Part shown: positions 1-5,521 of the stretch, piece by piece
Position numbering within the stretch: position 1 is the stretch's first letter
How the letters are laid out: each line of letters starts with the position of its first letter
Source: an uncultured Clostridiaceae bacterium
GTDB taxonomy: Bacteria > Bacillota > Clostridia > Clostridiales > Oxobacteraceae
DNA length: 6,733 bases
Direction: 5' to 3'
Assembly: GCA_937900065.1 (NCBI GenBank)
Contig: CALCDS010000205.1
Span: 1 to 6,733, forward strand
Position numbers and translations under genes: made by a program
The notes under the pieces: generated by a model
What the model was told of the DNA's origin: nothing
What the model saw: only the letters and a program-made list of their open reading frames with translations
The model's database searches: none

Positions 1-251
1 ATGTTATGGAAGGACAACTGTCTGAAAGCATACGCTCGGATATCGACGCAGCTTTAAAAAAAGGGCAAAAAGAATTGAAATCGGATATCTTTGGTTTCGG
101 ATTTGCATTTTACAGGCAGCATCCGGATTTGTGGCACAGCAAGTATGAGAAAAACTGGCCCGAGGTTTTTCAAGACACACCGGTAAACGTAAATATCGAT
201 GCCAAAATAATAAGCACTGGGACCAACATCATGAAGATTTTTGTTAAATAA
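1..251 (+). CDS. Ger(x)C family spore germination protein, C-terminal fragment
   Basis: This is the 3' end of a gene whose start lies outside the window; the frame is open to the left edge (first full codon at base 3) and stops with TAA at 249-251. The visible ~82 residues match what I know of the C-terminal domain of Ger(x)C (GerAC/GerBC-like) proteins: an amphipathic helix ending in KKGQKELKSDIFGFG, then a FYRQHPDLWH segment, a WPEVF motif, and a last strand of alternating residues (VNVNIDAKIISTG). Ger(x)C proteins are membrane-anchored lipoproteins of the nutrient germinant receptor and are normally encoded beside GerA and GerB subunits, which would lie to the left. The lipobox is not in view. 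The ATG at 6 is internal and not the real start. The gene implies an endospore former. It appears unrelated in function to the PTS operon that follows. Confidence 0.85.
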   Translation, partial: VMEGQLSESIRSDIDAALKKGQKELKSDIFGFGFAFYRQHPDLWHSKYEKNWPEVFQDTPVNVNIDAKIISTGTNIMKIFVK

Positions 252-397
252 ATCATTTATTCTAATGCATGTTTATATCTTAGTTCACAAATTGCAACAG
301 CGTTTAGGCAATATTCTGTAATATCGCAACAAATAGAATTATGTTAATATGCTTTTGTAAAGAAAAGAGTTTTTACTACATTGAACAAATTGCACAA

Positions 398-428
398 TTG
401 AACTCTTCCTTTGAGTCAAAAGGATAAT
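398..428 (+). promoter_or_regulatory. Candidate sigma-A promoter P1 (upstream option)
   Basis: TTGAAC (398-403) resembles a -35 box and GATAAT (423-428, one mismatch to TATAAT) a -10 box, with a 19-base spacer that is longer than optimal. If used, transcription would start near 435, just before the ATAGGCTTA arm at 439. All of the competing stems at 439-569 would then lie in a ~160-base 5' leader. This is a motif match only. Confidence 0.25.
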
Positions 429-438
429 ATTAAAACCG

Positions 439-542
439 ATAGGCTTATGATTATGGATTACAGTTATTTAAATCGATGCATATTCCAAAAGCAAGGTTGT
501 TACAATATAATCTTGATATACATTGAATCAATTTAAGCCTAT
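439..542 (+). repeat. Long-range inverted repeat (upstream stem, alternative pairing)
   Basis: ATAGGCTTATGATT (439-452) is complementary to AATCAATTTAAGCCTAT (526-542): nine perfect pairs (439-447 with 534-542), a three-base bulge (ATT, 531-533), then five more pairs (448-452 with 526-530). CCG at 436-438 and CGG at 547-549 could add three outer pairs across a four-base bulge. The enclosed loop is about 73 bases and includes the TATAAT at 506-511. The 3' arm is shared with the hairpin at 520-569, so both stems cannot form at once. Confidence 0.5.
483..511 (+). promoter_or_regulatory. Candidate sigma-A promoter P2 (downstream option)
   Basis: A perfect TATAAT stands at 506-511. The base positions expected for a -35 box with a 17-base spacer (483-488, TTCCAA) match the consensus at only three of six positions. 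A weak -35 is common at promoters that depend on an activator, and PRD regulators of the MtlR type are activators, but no operator has been identified here. Transcription would start near 518 and give a ~75-base leader containing only the downstream hairpin (520-569). Confidence 0.3.
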
Positions 543-569
543 AAGGCGGCTTTGCATTGATTGTTATGT
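520..569 (+). promoter_or_regulatory. Stem-loop in the leader just upstream of the regulator gene
   Basis: AAGCC (535-539) pairs with GGCTT (548-552) around an eight-base loop. Below it, across a small internal loop, AATCAAT (526-532) pairs with ATTGATT (556-562), and ACAT (520-523) can pair with ATGT (566-569). That gives about 16 pairs in total. No uninterrupted U-run follows directly, so this is not a classical intrinsic terminator. It ends about 25 bases before the ATG at 594 and about 43 bases before the alternative TTG start at 612. It might affect mRNA stability, translation or elongation, or as DNA it might be a protein-binding palindrome. Confidence 0.45.
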
Positions 570-593
570 TATCTTTAAAAATTTATTCACAAT

Positions 594-2585
594 ATGGTGG
601 GGGAAAGTAGATTGGCAATTTTAACTGCAAGGCAAAAAAACTTAATAAAAGTTATGCTGAATGAAAACGAATATAAACAGATGAAGTTTTATTCCGGCAT
701 TTTAAATGTTTCTATCAGGACTTTGTATACCGATATCAACGAGATCAATTCTTTCTTGAAAGAATTTGAAATGATAGTTGAGAAAAAGCCTGGATTGGGG
801 ATTAAACTCATTGGAAGAGAGGAAAAGAAAATAAAGCTGCTGAAATCTTTGAAATTTGATGATGAAATGGATACAGTTTATACTCCCAGAGAAAGGCAGC
901 TGGAAATTTTAAGGCTTTTGCTAGTTGAGGAGAAAACATTGACCTATGAAAAGCTGTCAAATTATTTTTTGGTCAGTAAAACATCGATAGCAAAGGATAT
1001 CAAAGAGATTGTTTCCTCTTTAAATGCAGAAACCTTTTCGATAAAGTCCGATAAAAAGGGAACAAGAATTGCCGGCACTGAAAGCCAAATACAATATTCA
1101 TTGAAAAAGTATATAAGCTCTCTGCTGGAAGAAAAGAAATGCCTGGGAGAGGAAGACTTTTTCAGGAAAGCTCCGGAAGTTTTGAAAAAATTGTTTCCAT
1201 CGGAAATTGTAGATATAGTATTCAACACTGTTTCAAAGATTGAAGATACCGTAAATGTCTCACTTCCGGATTATTATTTGAAATCCTTGGTCATCACTTT
1301 GATAACATTTATATACAGGCTTTCCAAAGGAAATCATATGCCTGTTGAAAGAAACTTTGTATTTGAAGAGATAAGGACTTTGGAGACTTACCTGGTTGCA
1401 AAAAATATACTGGAATTGGTCTCGGGGCAATTACATTTTTCCTACAATGAGTATGATGTGGACTACTTAAACAGGCAGTTGATCGCTCATGGATTGAAAC
1501 CCGAGCTTAAAAATAAAGTGGAGACGACCAGGTATAAAGAGATCATAACCGGAGCCATAAAGGAAATGGGTGCAATAATGCATGTCGATCTTACAAAGGA
1601 TAAAAGGCTGTTTGACGGACTGATGTTTCACATAGTCCCGATGGTATACCGCCTCAAGATGGGCATAAAGGTCAAAAATCCTTTATTAAGTGAGATAGAA
1701 GAGCAGTACCCGGTCACTCTAAGTGCAACCTGGTATGTGATGTCAAAGATTAAGACTGAACTGGGCGTGACCCTTACAGAAGATGAAGTTGCTTTTATAA
1801 TGGTGCATTTTCAGGCGGCAATCGATAGAAACACCAGAGCGAAGAAGATATTGGTTGTATGTCCTACAGGCATAGGGACATCCGAATTGATGGCCAACAA
1901 GATAAAAAGGATCATACCGGCCCAGGATATCGTTGAAGTCGTGCCGATACGCAAGGTCTATGAAAACAATATAGACAATGTCGACCTCATAATATCCTCG
2001 GTTCAGCTGGATATAAAAAAGAAACCGGTCATTTATATTTCGGCATTGGTTTCAAACACTGACTTGAAAAATATTTCTAATTTTTATGCCAATATTTTTT
2101 ATAGTGATAATACTCAAGAAGATGAAATGGAAAAGTACCATTTTGAATATATTCCAAGGATTTTAGATAAGGATCTTATCTTTACAGATTGCAATTATAA
2201 AACTAAAGAAGAATGCCTGCTTAAAATGATAGATGCAGTTAAAAAAAAGAAGGATACATTCTCAGGCTTTAAGGATTCTATTTTAGAGAGGGAAAAGCTT
2301 GGAGCGACGGCATTGGATTCAGGTGTTGCAATACCTCATGCTCTCCCGGAGACTGTTAAAAGAAGCAGGCTGGTGATCATGACGCTTAACAATTATATTC
2401 GATGGGATGGCAAACACATAAACACGATCATACTGATCTGCATTGCCAAAAAAGATATAAAAAAGGTAAAGAGCATACTATCGGAGATATATAAAATTGT
2501 TGAATCAAAAGATAGCATAAATCATTTGTTAATAAGAAAAAGCAAAGAAGAAATATTCGAACTATTAGGAGGAGACAGCAAATGA
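594..2585 (+). CDS. PRD-containing transcriptional activator with EIIB and EIIA domains (BglG/MtlR-type)
   Basis: This is a DNA-binding regulator controlled by PTS phosphorylation. Residues below count from ATG 594; TTG 612 is a likelier start and would remove six residues. Domains in order: an HTH_11/Mga-like HTH (about 7-70), a second HTH (about 98-160), PRD1 (about 190-300), PRD2 (about 310-412), an EIIB-like domain (about 416-500) with Cys423 in VVCPTGIGTSELM, and an EIIA(Mtl/Fru)-like domain (about 520-660) with His582 in GVAIPHALPE. The order and length fit MtlR-type DNA-binding activators rather than RNA-binding antiterminators, which start with a CAT domain. PRD2 keeps both conserved histidines, His346 (MFHIVP) and His405 (FIMVHFQA). 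At the equivalent PRD1 positions I read Thr235 and Gln295. In MtlR, HPr phosphorylates PRD2 to activate, while EII components act on the EIIB-like Cys; by analogy this protein senses flux through the adjacent permease. Its TGA overlaps the EIIA start (ATGA), so the two are probably translationally coupled. Confidence 0.93.
   Translation: MVGESRLAILTARQKNLIKVMLNENEYKQMKFYSGILNVSIRTLYTDINEINSFLKEFEMIVEKKPGLGIKLIGREEKKIKLLKSLKFDDEMDTVYTPRERQLEILRLLLVEEKTLTYEKLSNYFLVSKTSIAKDIKEIVSSLNAETFSIKSDKKGTRIAGTESQIQYSLKKYISSLLEEKKCLGEEDFFRKAPEVLKKLFPSEIVDIVFNTVSKIEDTVNVSLPDYYLKSLVITLITFIYRLSKGNHMPVERNFVFEEIRTLETYLVAKNILELVSGQLHFSYNEYDVDYLNRQLIAHGLKPELKNKVETTRYKEIITGAIKEMGAIMHVDLTKDKRLFDGLMFHIVPMVYRLKMGIKVKNPLLSEIEEQYPVTLSATWYVMSKIKTELGVTLTEDEVAFIMVHFQAAIDRNTRAKKILVVCPTGIGTSELMANKIKRIIPAQDIVEVVPIRKVYENNIDNVDLIISSVQLDIKKKPVIYISALVSNTDLKNISNFYANIFYSDNTQEDEMEKYHFEYIPRILDKDLIFTDCNYKTKEECLLKMIDAVKKKKDTFSGFKDSILEREKLGATALDSGVAIPHALPETVKRSRLVIMTLNNYIRWDGKHINTIILICIAKKDIKKVKSILSEIYKIVESKDSINHLLIRKSKEEIFELLGGDSK
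596..614 (+). promoter_or_regulatory. Probable ribosome binding site favouring a TTG start at 612
   Basis: The purine-rich GGTGGGGGAAAG (596-607) begins inside the ATG codon at 594, too late to serve that ATG, and lies at suitable spacing before the in-frame TTG at 612-614. Upstream of ATG 594 the sequence is AT-rich (TTTAAAAATTTATTCAC) with no Shine-Dalgarno match. A start at 612 gives a protein beginning (M)AILTARQKNLI, a usual beginning for the first HTH of this regulator family. Confidence 0.5.
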
Positions 2586-3049
2586 TTGATAAAGATTTGA
2601 TAGTGCTTGACTCTGACTTATCAAGCAAAGAAGATATCATACGATTTTTAGGAAAGAAGGCGGATAAATTAGGTTATATCACTGATTTGGATGAGTATAT
2701 AAAAGCTGTGGAAAGAAGAGAAGAAGAGTTTTCAACAGCCGTAGGATATGGAATCAGCATTCCACATGGTAAATCTGAAGCTGTTAAGGAAGAATTCATT
2801 GCTTTTATGAGGATGAAAAATCCAATAATATGGGGCGACAAGGTCGACGAACCGGTCAGACTGGTATTTATGATAGGAGTTCCTGAAAGCAAAAAAGGAA
2901 CAACTCACTTAAAGATTTTAGCTCAGATATGCAAAAAGCTCATGGACAAAGATTTTAGAGAAAGATTATTGAAAGCAGATCAAGAACAAGCTTATGAATT
3001 ATTGATGAAGATTGGAAAAAATATAGTATCAAAGGAGGAAGCAAAATGA
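2582..3049 (+). CDS. PTS fructose-family EIIA protein
   Basis: A 155-residue soluble phosphocarrier that takes phosphate from HPr and passes it to EIIB. The active-site histidine is His62 in STAVGYGISIPHGKS, preceded by the usual RREEEFST segment. A second conserved histidine is His109 in TTHLKILAQI. The whole length matches a single EIIA(Fru)/EIIA(Mtl) domain (PTS_EIIA_2). The start is supported by AGGAGGAG at 2567-2574, seven bases before the ATG, and by the ATGA overlap with the regulator stop. Its own stop overlaps the EIIB start in the same way. It resembles the C-terminal EIIA-like domain of the regulator but is a separate protein and probably the transport-dedicated copy. Confidence 0.95.
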   Translation: MIDKDLIVLDSDLSSKEDIIRFLGKKADKLGYITDLDEYIKAVERREEEFSTAVGYGISIPHGKSEAVKEEFIAFMRMKNPIIWGDKVDEPVRLVFMIGVPESKKGTTHLKILAQICKKLMDKDFRERLLKADQEQAYELLMKIGKNIVSKEEAK

Positions 3050-3366
3050 AAGTTGTAGGAGTTACAGCATGCCCGACAGGGATTGCACACACTTATATGG
3101 CACAGGAAGCGCTTGAAAAAGAGTGTAAGAAAAGAGGATTTGATTATCATATTGAAACACAGGGAAGCATTGGAATTGAAAATGAACTTTCCCAGGAAGA
3201 AATCGATGAAGCAGATATGATTATTTTGGCAGTGAGCATTTCAATTGAAGAAGAGGAAAGGTTCGAAGATAAGCTGGTTTACCATGCAGATGTAAATGAA
3301 GCGGTTTCCGATCCTAAATCGGTGATCGATAAAGCAATAGATTTCTATAAAAAAAATAAAAAATAA
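3046..3366 (+). CDS. PTS fructose-family EIIB protein
   Basis: A 106-residue cytoplasmic protein that accepts phosphate from EIIA on a cysteine and transfers it to the incoming sugar at EIIC. The phosphorylation site is Cys9 in the family signature VTACPTGIAHTYMAQEAL. The following HIETQGSIGIENELSQEEIDEADMI region and EERFEDK are typical of the fructose-specific EIIB subfamily. Where many family members have Asp after IILA (IIAAD), this one reads IILAVSIS; I do not know whether that matters. The start is set by AAAGGAGG (3031-3038) and by the ATGA overlap with EIIA. The full domain is present with no fused partner. Confidence 0.95.
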   Translation: MKVVGVTACPTGIAHTYMAQEALEKECKKRGFDYHIETQGSIGIENELSQEEIDEADMIILAVSISIEEEERFEDKLVYHADVNEAVSDPKSVIDKAIDFYKKNKK

Positions 3367-3387
3367 AGAGGAAGGTAGGGACAAATT

Positions 3388-4440
3388 ATGGCTGATTTTA
3401 AAAGCGAAATGAAGAATATTCAAAAATCCTTGTTAACCGGCGTTTCATATATGATGCCGATGGTTGTCGTAGGCGGCATACTGTTAGCTATCTCCCTTAC
3501 AACCGGTCAAGCTACCAAAGATGGATTTGCGGTTACCAATCCGTTTATGTTGAACCTAAATATACTCGGAAAAGCAGCACTAGCAATGATGGTTCCTGTA
3601 TTGTCAGGTTATATAGCTTATTCAATTGCAGGGCGTCCGGGCTTGACTCCTGGTTTTGTTTTAGGATATATAGCTAATAATACTGTCGGAGCTTCAGGTG
3701 CTAAAACCGGATTCTTAGGTGCACTGCTCTTAGGTATTGTAGCCGGTTATTTTGTAAAATGGATGAAATCATGGAAAGTTCATCCGTCTATAAGAGCCAT
3801 TATGCCTATTTTGATCATTCCAATAGTTTCAACAGGAGTTATCGGTTTGTTGTACATTTATATTATTGCAGTACCATTGACTTCATTTACAAATATGTTA
3901 TTTGCATTCTTAAAAAATTTAAATGGTACAAACAAGATCTTATTGGCAATCGCTATCGGACTTATGAATGCATTTGATATGGGCGGTCCGGTCACCAAAA
4001 CCGTAACAATGTTCACTATAGGACTTATGAGTGAAGGAATTTACGGGCCAAACGGAATTTACCGTGTTTGCCCTGGAATACCGCCGATGGGAATTTTCTT
4101 ATCGACTATGTTATTTAGAAACAAATGGACAGATGCAGACCGCGCGGCTGCAAAAACGACAGGATTGATGGGCTTTATGGGGATAACTGAAGGAGCTATT
4201 CCGTTTGTAGTAGCCGATATCAAACATACCTTGCCGGCAACAATGATTGGGACAGCCGTTGGAGCTGTAATTGCAGCAATCGGAAATGTAAAGTCTCCTG
4301 TTCCACATGGAAGCTTCATTACTTTACCGGTTGTAGAAGGCAAGCTTTGGTTTACTATAGCAATAATCGTCGGGACAGTTGTTACGGCTGTGTTGCTTGG
4401 AATATTAAAACCAAGGATCAGTGAGGCAAAGAAGGAATAA
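3388..4440 (+). CDS. PTS fructose-family EIIC membrane permease
   Basis: A 350-residue integral membrane protein that carries the substrate across the membrane and holds it for phosphorylation by EIIB. It has a short cytoplasmic N-terminus, then a run of hydrophobic segments (roughly 18-40, 62-80, 107-124, 136-163, 183-195, 206-216, 230-243, 257-275, 284-299 and 320-340). Family signatures are SGYIAYSIAGRPGLTPGF (73-90), AFDMGGPVTKT (195-205) and GITEGAIPF (265-273). The loop PVPHGSF (304-310) has Ser where many family members have Gly (PHGG). Length is normal for a stand-alone EIIC. The start has a purine-rich GAGGAAGGTAGGG (3369-3381) upstream, and the gap to EIIB is only 21 bases. Substrate cannot be read from the family; fructose-type EIIC proteins also carry mannitol, other hexoses and modified sugars. 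Confidence 0.93.
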   Translation: MADFKSEMKNIQKSLLTGVSYMMPMVVVGGILLAISLTTGQATKDGFAVTNPFMLNLNILGKAALAMMVPVLSGYIAYSIAGRPGLTPGFVLGYIANNTVGASGAKTGFLGALLLGIVAGYFVKWMKSWKVHPSIRAIMPILIIPIVSTGVIGLLYIYIIAVPLTSFTNMLFAFLKNLNGTNKILLAIAIGLMNAFDMGGPVTKTVTMFTIGLMSEGIYGPNGIYRVCPGIPPMGIFLSTMLFRNKWTDADRAAAKTTGLMGFMGITEGAIPFVVADIKHTLPATMIGTAVGAVIAAIGNVKSPVPHGSFITLPVVEGKLWFTIAIIVGTVVTAVLLGILKPRISEAKKE

Positions 4441-4461
4441 AAGTTACTGCCTTGATTGATT

Positions 4462-4501
4462 TTATAATCAGTCCATAGTTTGTGCTATGGGCTGATTATA
4501 A
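4462..4501 (+). terminator. Stem-loop between the PTS genes and the downstream enzymes
   Basis: TTATAATCAG (4462-4471) pairs perfectly with CTGATTATAA (4492-4501), then a T-G wobble (4472/4491), then CCATAG (4473-4478) with CTATGG (4485-4490), around a six-base loop TTTGTG. That is 17 consecutive pairs. The bases after it (TTATGTTTC) are only moderately U-rich, so it could be a leaky terminator, an mRNA-stabilising 3' structure for the PTS messages, or a processing site. It sets apart transport and metabolic genes that otherwise seem co-directional and related. Confidence 0.55.
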
Positions 4502-4537
4502 TTATGTTTCATAGAAGAATGTTCATAGCTTAATCAT

Positions 4538-4544
4538 AAGGAGG
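4538..4544 (+). promoter_or_regulatory. Ribosome binding site fixing the GTG start at 4553
   Basis: AAGGAGG lies eight bases before the GTG at 4553, ideal spacing, and no in-frame ATG occurs in the first 75 codons. This makes GTG the start of the TIM-barrel gene. Confidence 0.8.
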
Positions 4545-4552
4545 GCAAAAGA

Positions 4553-5467
4553 GTGGCGAATAAAAACATATTCAAGAATTCTTTACTTGTTTCCAATATT
4601 TTTGACCCGCTGACACATGAAACAGATTCTCTAAAGAAACTTTATAGAGACTTATCAGGTAGTTCAAGATATCAGGGTATTGAGACCAGATTGATAAGGG
4701 ATGAGCTTTTGATAAATGAGTTCAATTCGCTAAATCAAAAAGCACGATGGAATGTGACTTATTGGATTACAGGTGAGATGTCCAGGGCTAAATTAAATCC
4801 ATCGAGCATCGATGAAAATTTGAGAGATAAGACTGCCCATGAAATATATAAATCGATCGATATTGCAGCTTTGACCAAGTGTGACTTCATAGGCATAGCA
4901 AGCGGCCGCTGTGAAGATGAAAACCGCAGGACCGAGCAGATTGGACAGTTTCAAAAAACAGTTTGTCAAGCACTTGATTATATTCAAAGCAAAGCCTATC
5001 CAATCAAGTTGGTATTTGAACCCTTGGATACATTTGCCCATAAAAAGAATGTGCTGGGAAATACTGATAACGTATATGGTTTTTTAAACCGTTTTCCGGA
5101 GAATATAACCAAAACAAAAAAATTATCGATTTGCTGGGACAGTGCGCATTTTGCTTTAAATGAAGATGATTTTAACTACTCCATCAATAAGCTTTCTCCA
5201 TATATTTCCAGAGTACATTTTGCTGATGCAATACTGGATAAAGAAGATAAATCATATGGGGACTGGCATAGAAATTTCGACCAAAATGGTTTTATGAATG
5301 AGAGCGTGGCAGCTTCTATTTTAAAGCAACTCATTGAGTCCGGATCTCACCAGGATGAAATCTATGTTTCTGTTGAAATCAGGGAGCATGATATAAATAA
5401 TGTCTGGAATTTGGAGGAGCAGAGTTTTCGCTTTTTGGAATCTGCAATTAAAGCAGCCTGTGACTGA
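4553..5467 (+). CDS. Xylose-isomerase-like TIM-barrel protein, probable sugar(-phosphate) epimerase/isomerase
   Basis: A 304-residue cytoplasmic protein of the AP_endonuc_2/xylose isomerase-like TIM-barrel superfamily (IolE, D-tagatose 3-epimerase and relatives). Recognisable barrel elements: YQGIETRL (40-47), FIGIASGRC (112-120), IKLVFEPLD (151-159), LSICWDSAHF (191-200), ISRVHFADA (218-226) and IYVSVEIRE (270-278). The residues at the positions that bind a divalent metal in this fold are Glu156, Asp196, His222 and Glu275, so an active enzyme is likely. His199 (WDSAH) and the DWHRNF segment (237-242) may contact substrate. It starts at GTG with a strong RBS. It lies 112 bases after EIIC, behind a stem-loop, and 54 bases before the dehydrogenase. 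Context suggests it acts on the product of the PTS or of the dehydrogenase, for example ketose-phosphate epimerisation. Substrate is unknown, and other TIM-barrel activities (dehydratase, isomerase) are possible. Confidence 0.82.
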   Translation: MANKNIFKNSLLVSNIFDPLTHETDSLKKLYRDLSGSSRYQGIETRLIRDELLINEFNSLNQKARWNVTYWITGEMSRAKLNPSSIDENLRDKTAHEIYKSIDIAALTKCDFIGIASGRCEDENRRTEQIGQFQKTVCQALDYIQSKAYPIKLVFEPLDTFAHKKNVLGNTDNVYGFLNRFPENITKTKKLSICWDSAHFALNEDDFNYSINKLSPYISRVHFADAILDKEDKSYGDWHRNFDQNGFMNESVAASILKQLIESGSHQDEIYVSVEIREHDINNVWNLEEQSFRFLESAIKAACD

Positions 5468-5521
5468 CATGGAAGAGGACAGTATGCATAAGAATTTAAA
5501 TAATTTAAAGAGGTAAATCGT

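Larger units (their letters stand above)
252..593 (+). other. Intergenic region with candidate promoters and a structured leader
   Basis: These 342 bases hold no convincing gene on either strand. They are AT-rich and contain several inverted repeats. AAGAGTT (365-371) pairs with AACTCTT (401-407), flanked by AAAG (359-362) and CTTT (409-412), with a smaller AATTG-CA-CAATT palindrome inside (388-399). Further downstream is the switch-like set of stems at 439-569 described separately. No convincing U-tailed terminator for the germination gene is visible. Two promoter-like pairs are present but neither is ideal. The region most likely carries the end of the upstream transcript, the operon promoter and a 5' leader of the regulator mRNA; that assignment is inference. 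Confidence 0.6.

Noticed and set aside
247..261. AATAAAT-C-ATTTATT palindrome at the stop of the germination gene as a terminator.
   Set aside because: It is all A/T, with almost no loop and no U-run; far too weak for intrinsic termination.
431..444. TAAAACCGATAGGC as a catabolite-responsive element (cre).
   Set aside because: It matches the left half of the cre consensus only; the right half lacks the W-C-A end and the G at position 2 is missing.
962..1228. Minus-strand 88-residue open frame inside the regulator gene, and similar antisense frames at 2428-2640, 2674-2892, 3241-3423, 4059-4343, 4793-5041, 5321-5602, 5698-5910 and 6166-6417.
   Set aside because: All lie opposite well-supported genes, have low-complexity translations and no RBS or family motifs.
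3759..3977. Plus-strand 72-residue frame inside EIIC.
   Set aside because: It is an out-of-frame shadow of a clear membrane permease; the Tyr/Ser/His-rich composition is typical of shifted hydrophobic codons.
5469..5516. A 15-codon mini-ORF (ATG 5469 to TAA 5514-5516) between the TIM-barrel and dehydrogenase genes, whose stop overlaps the dehydrogenase RBS.
   Set aside because: It has no Shine-Dalgarno sequence of its own and no recognisable leader-peptide pattern; a frame this short is expected by chance.
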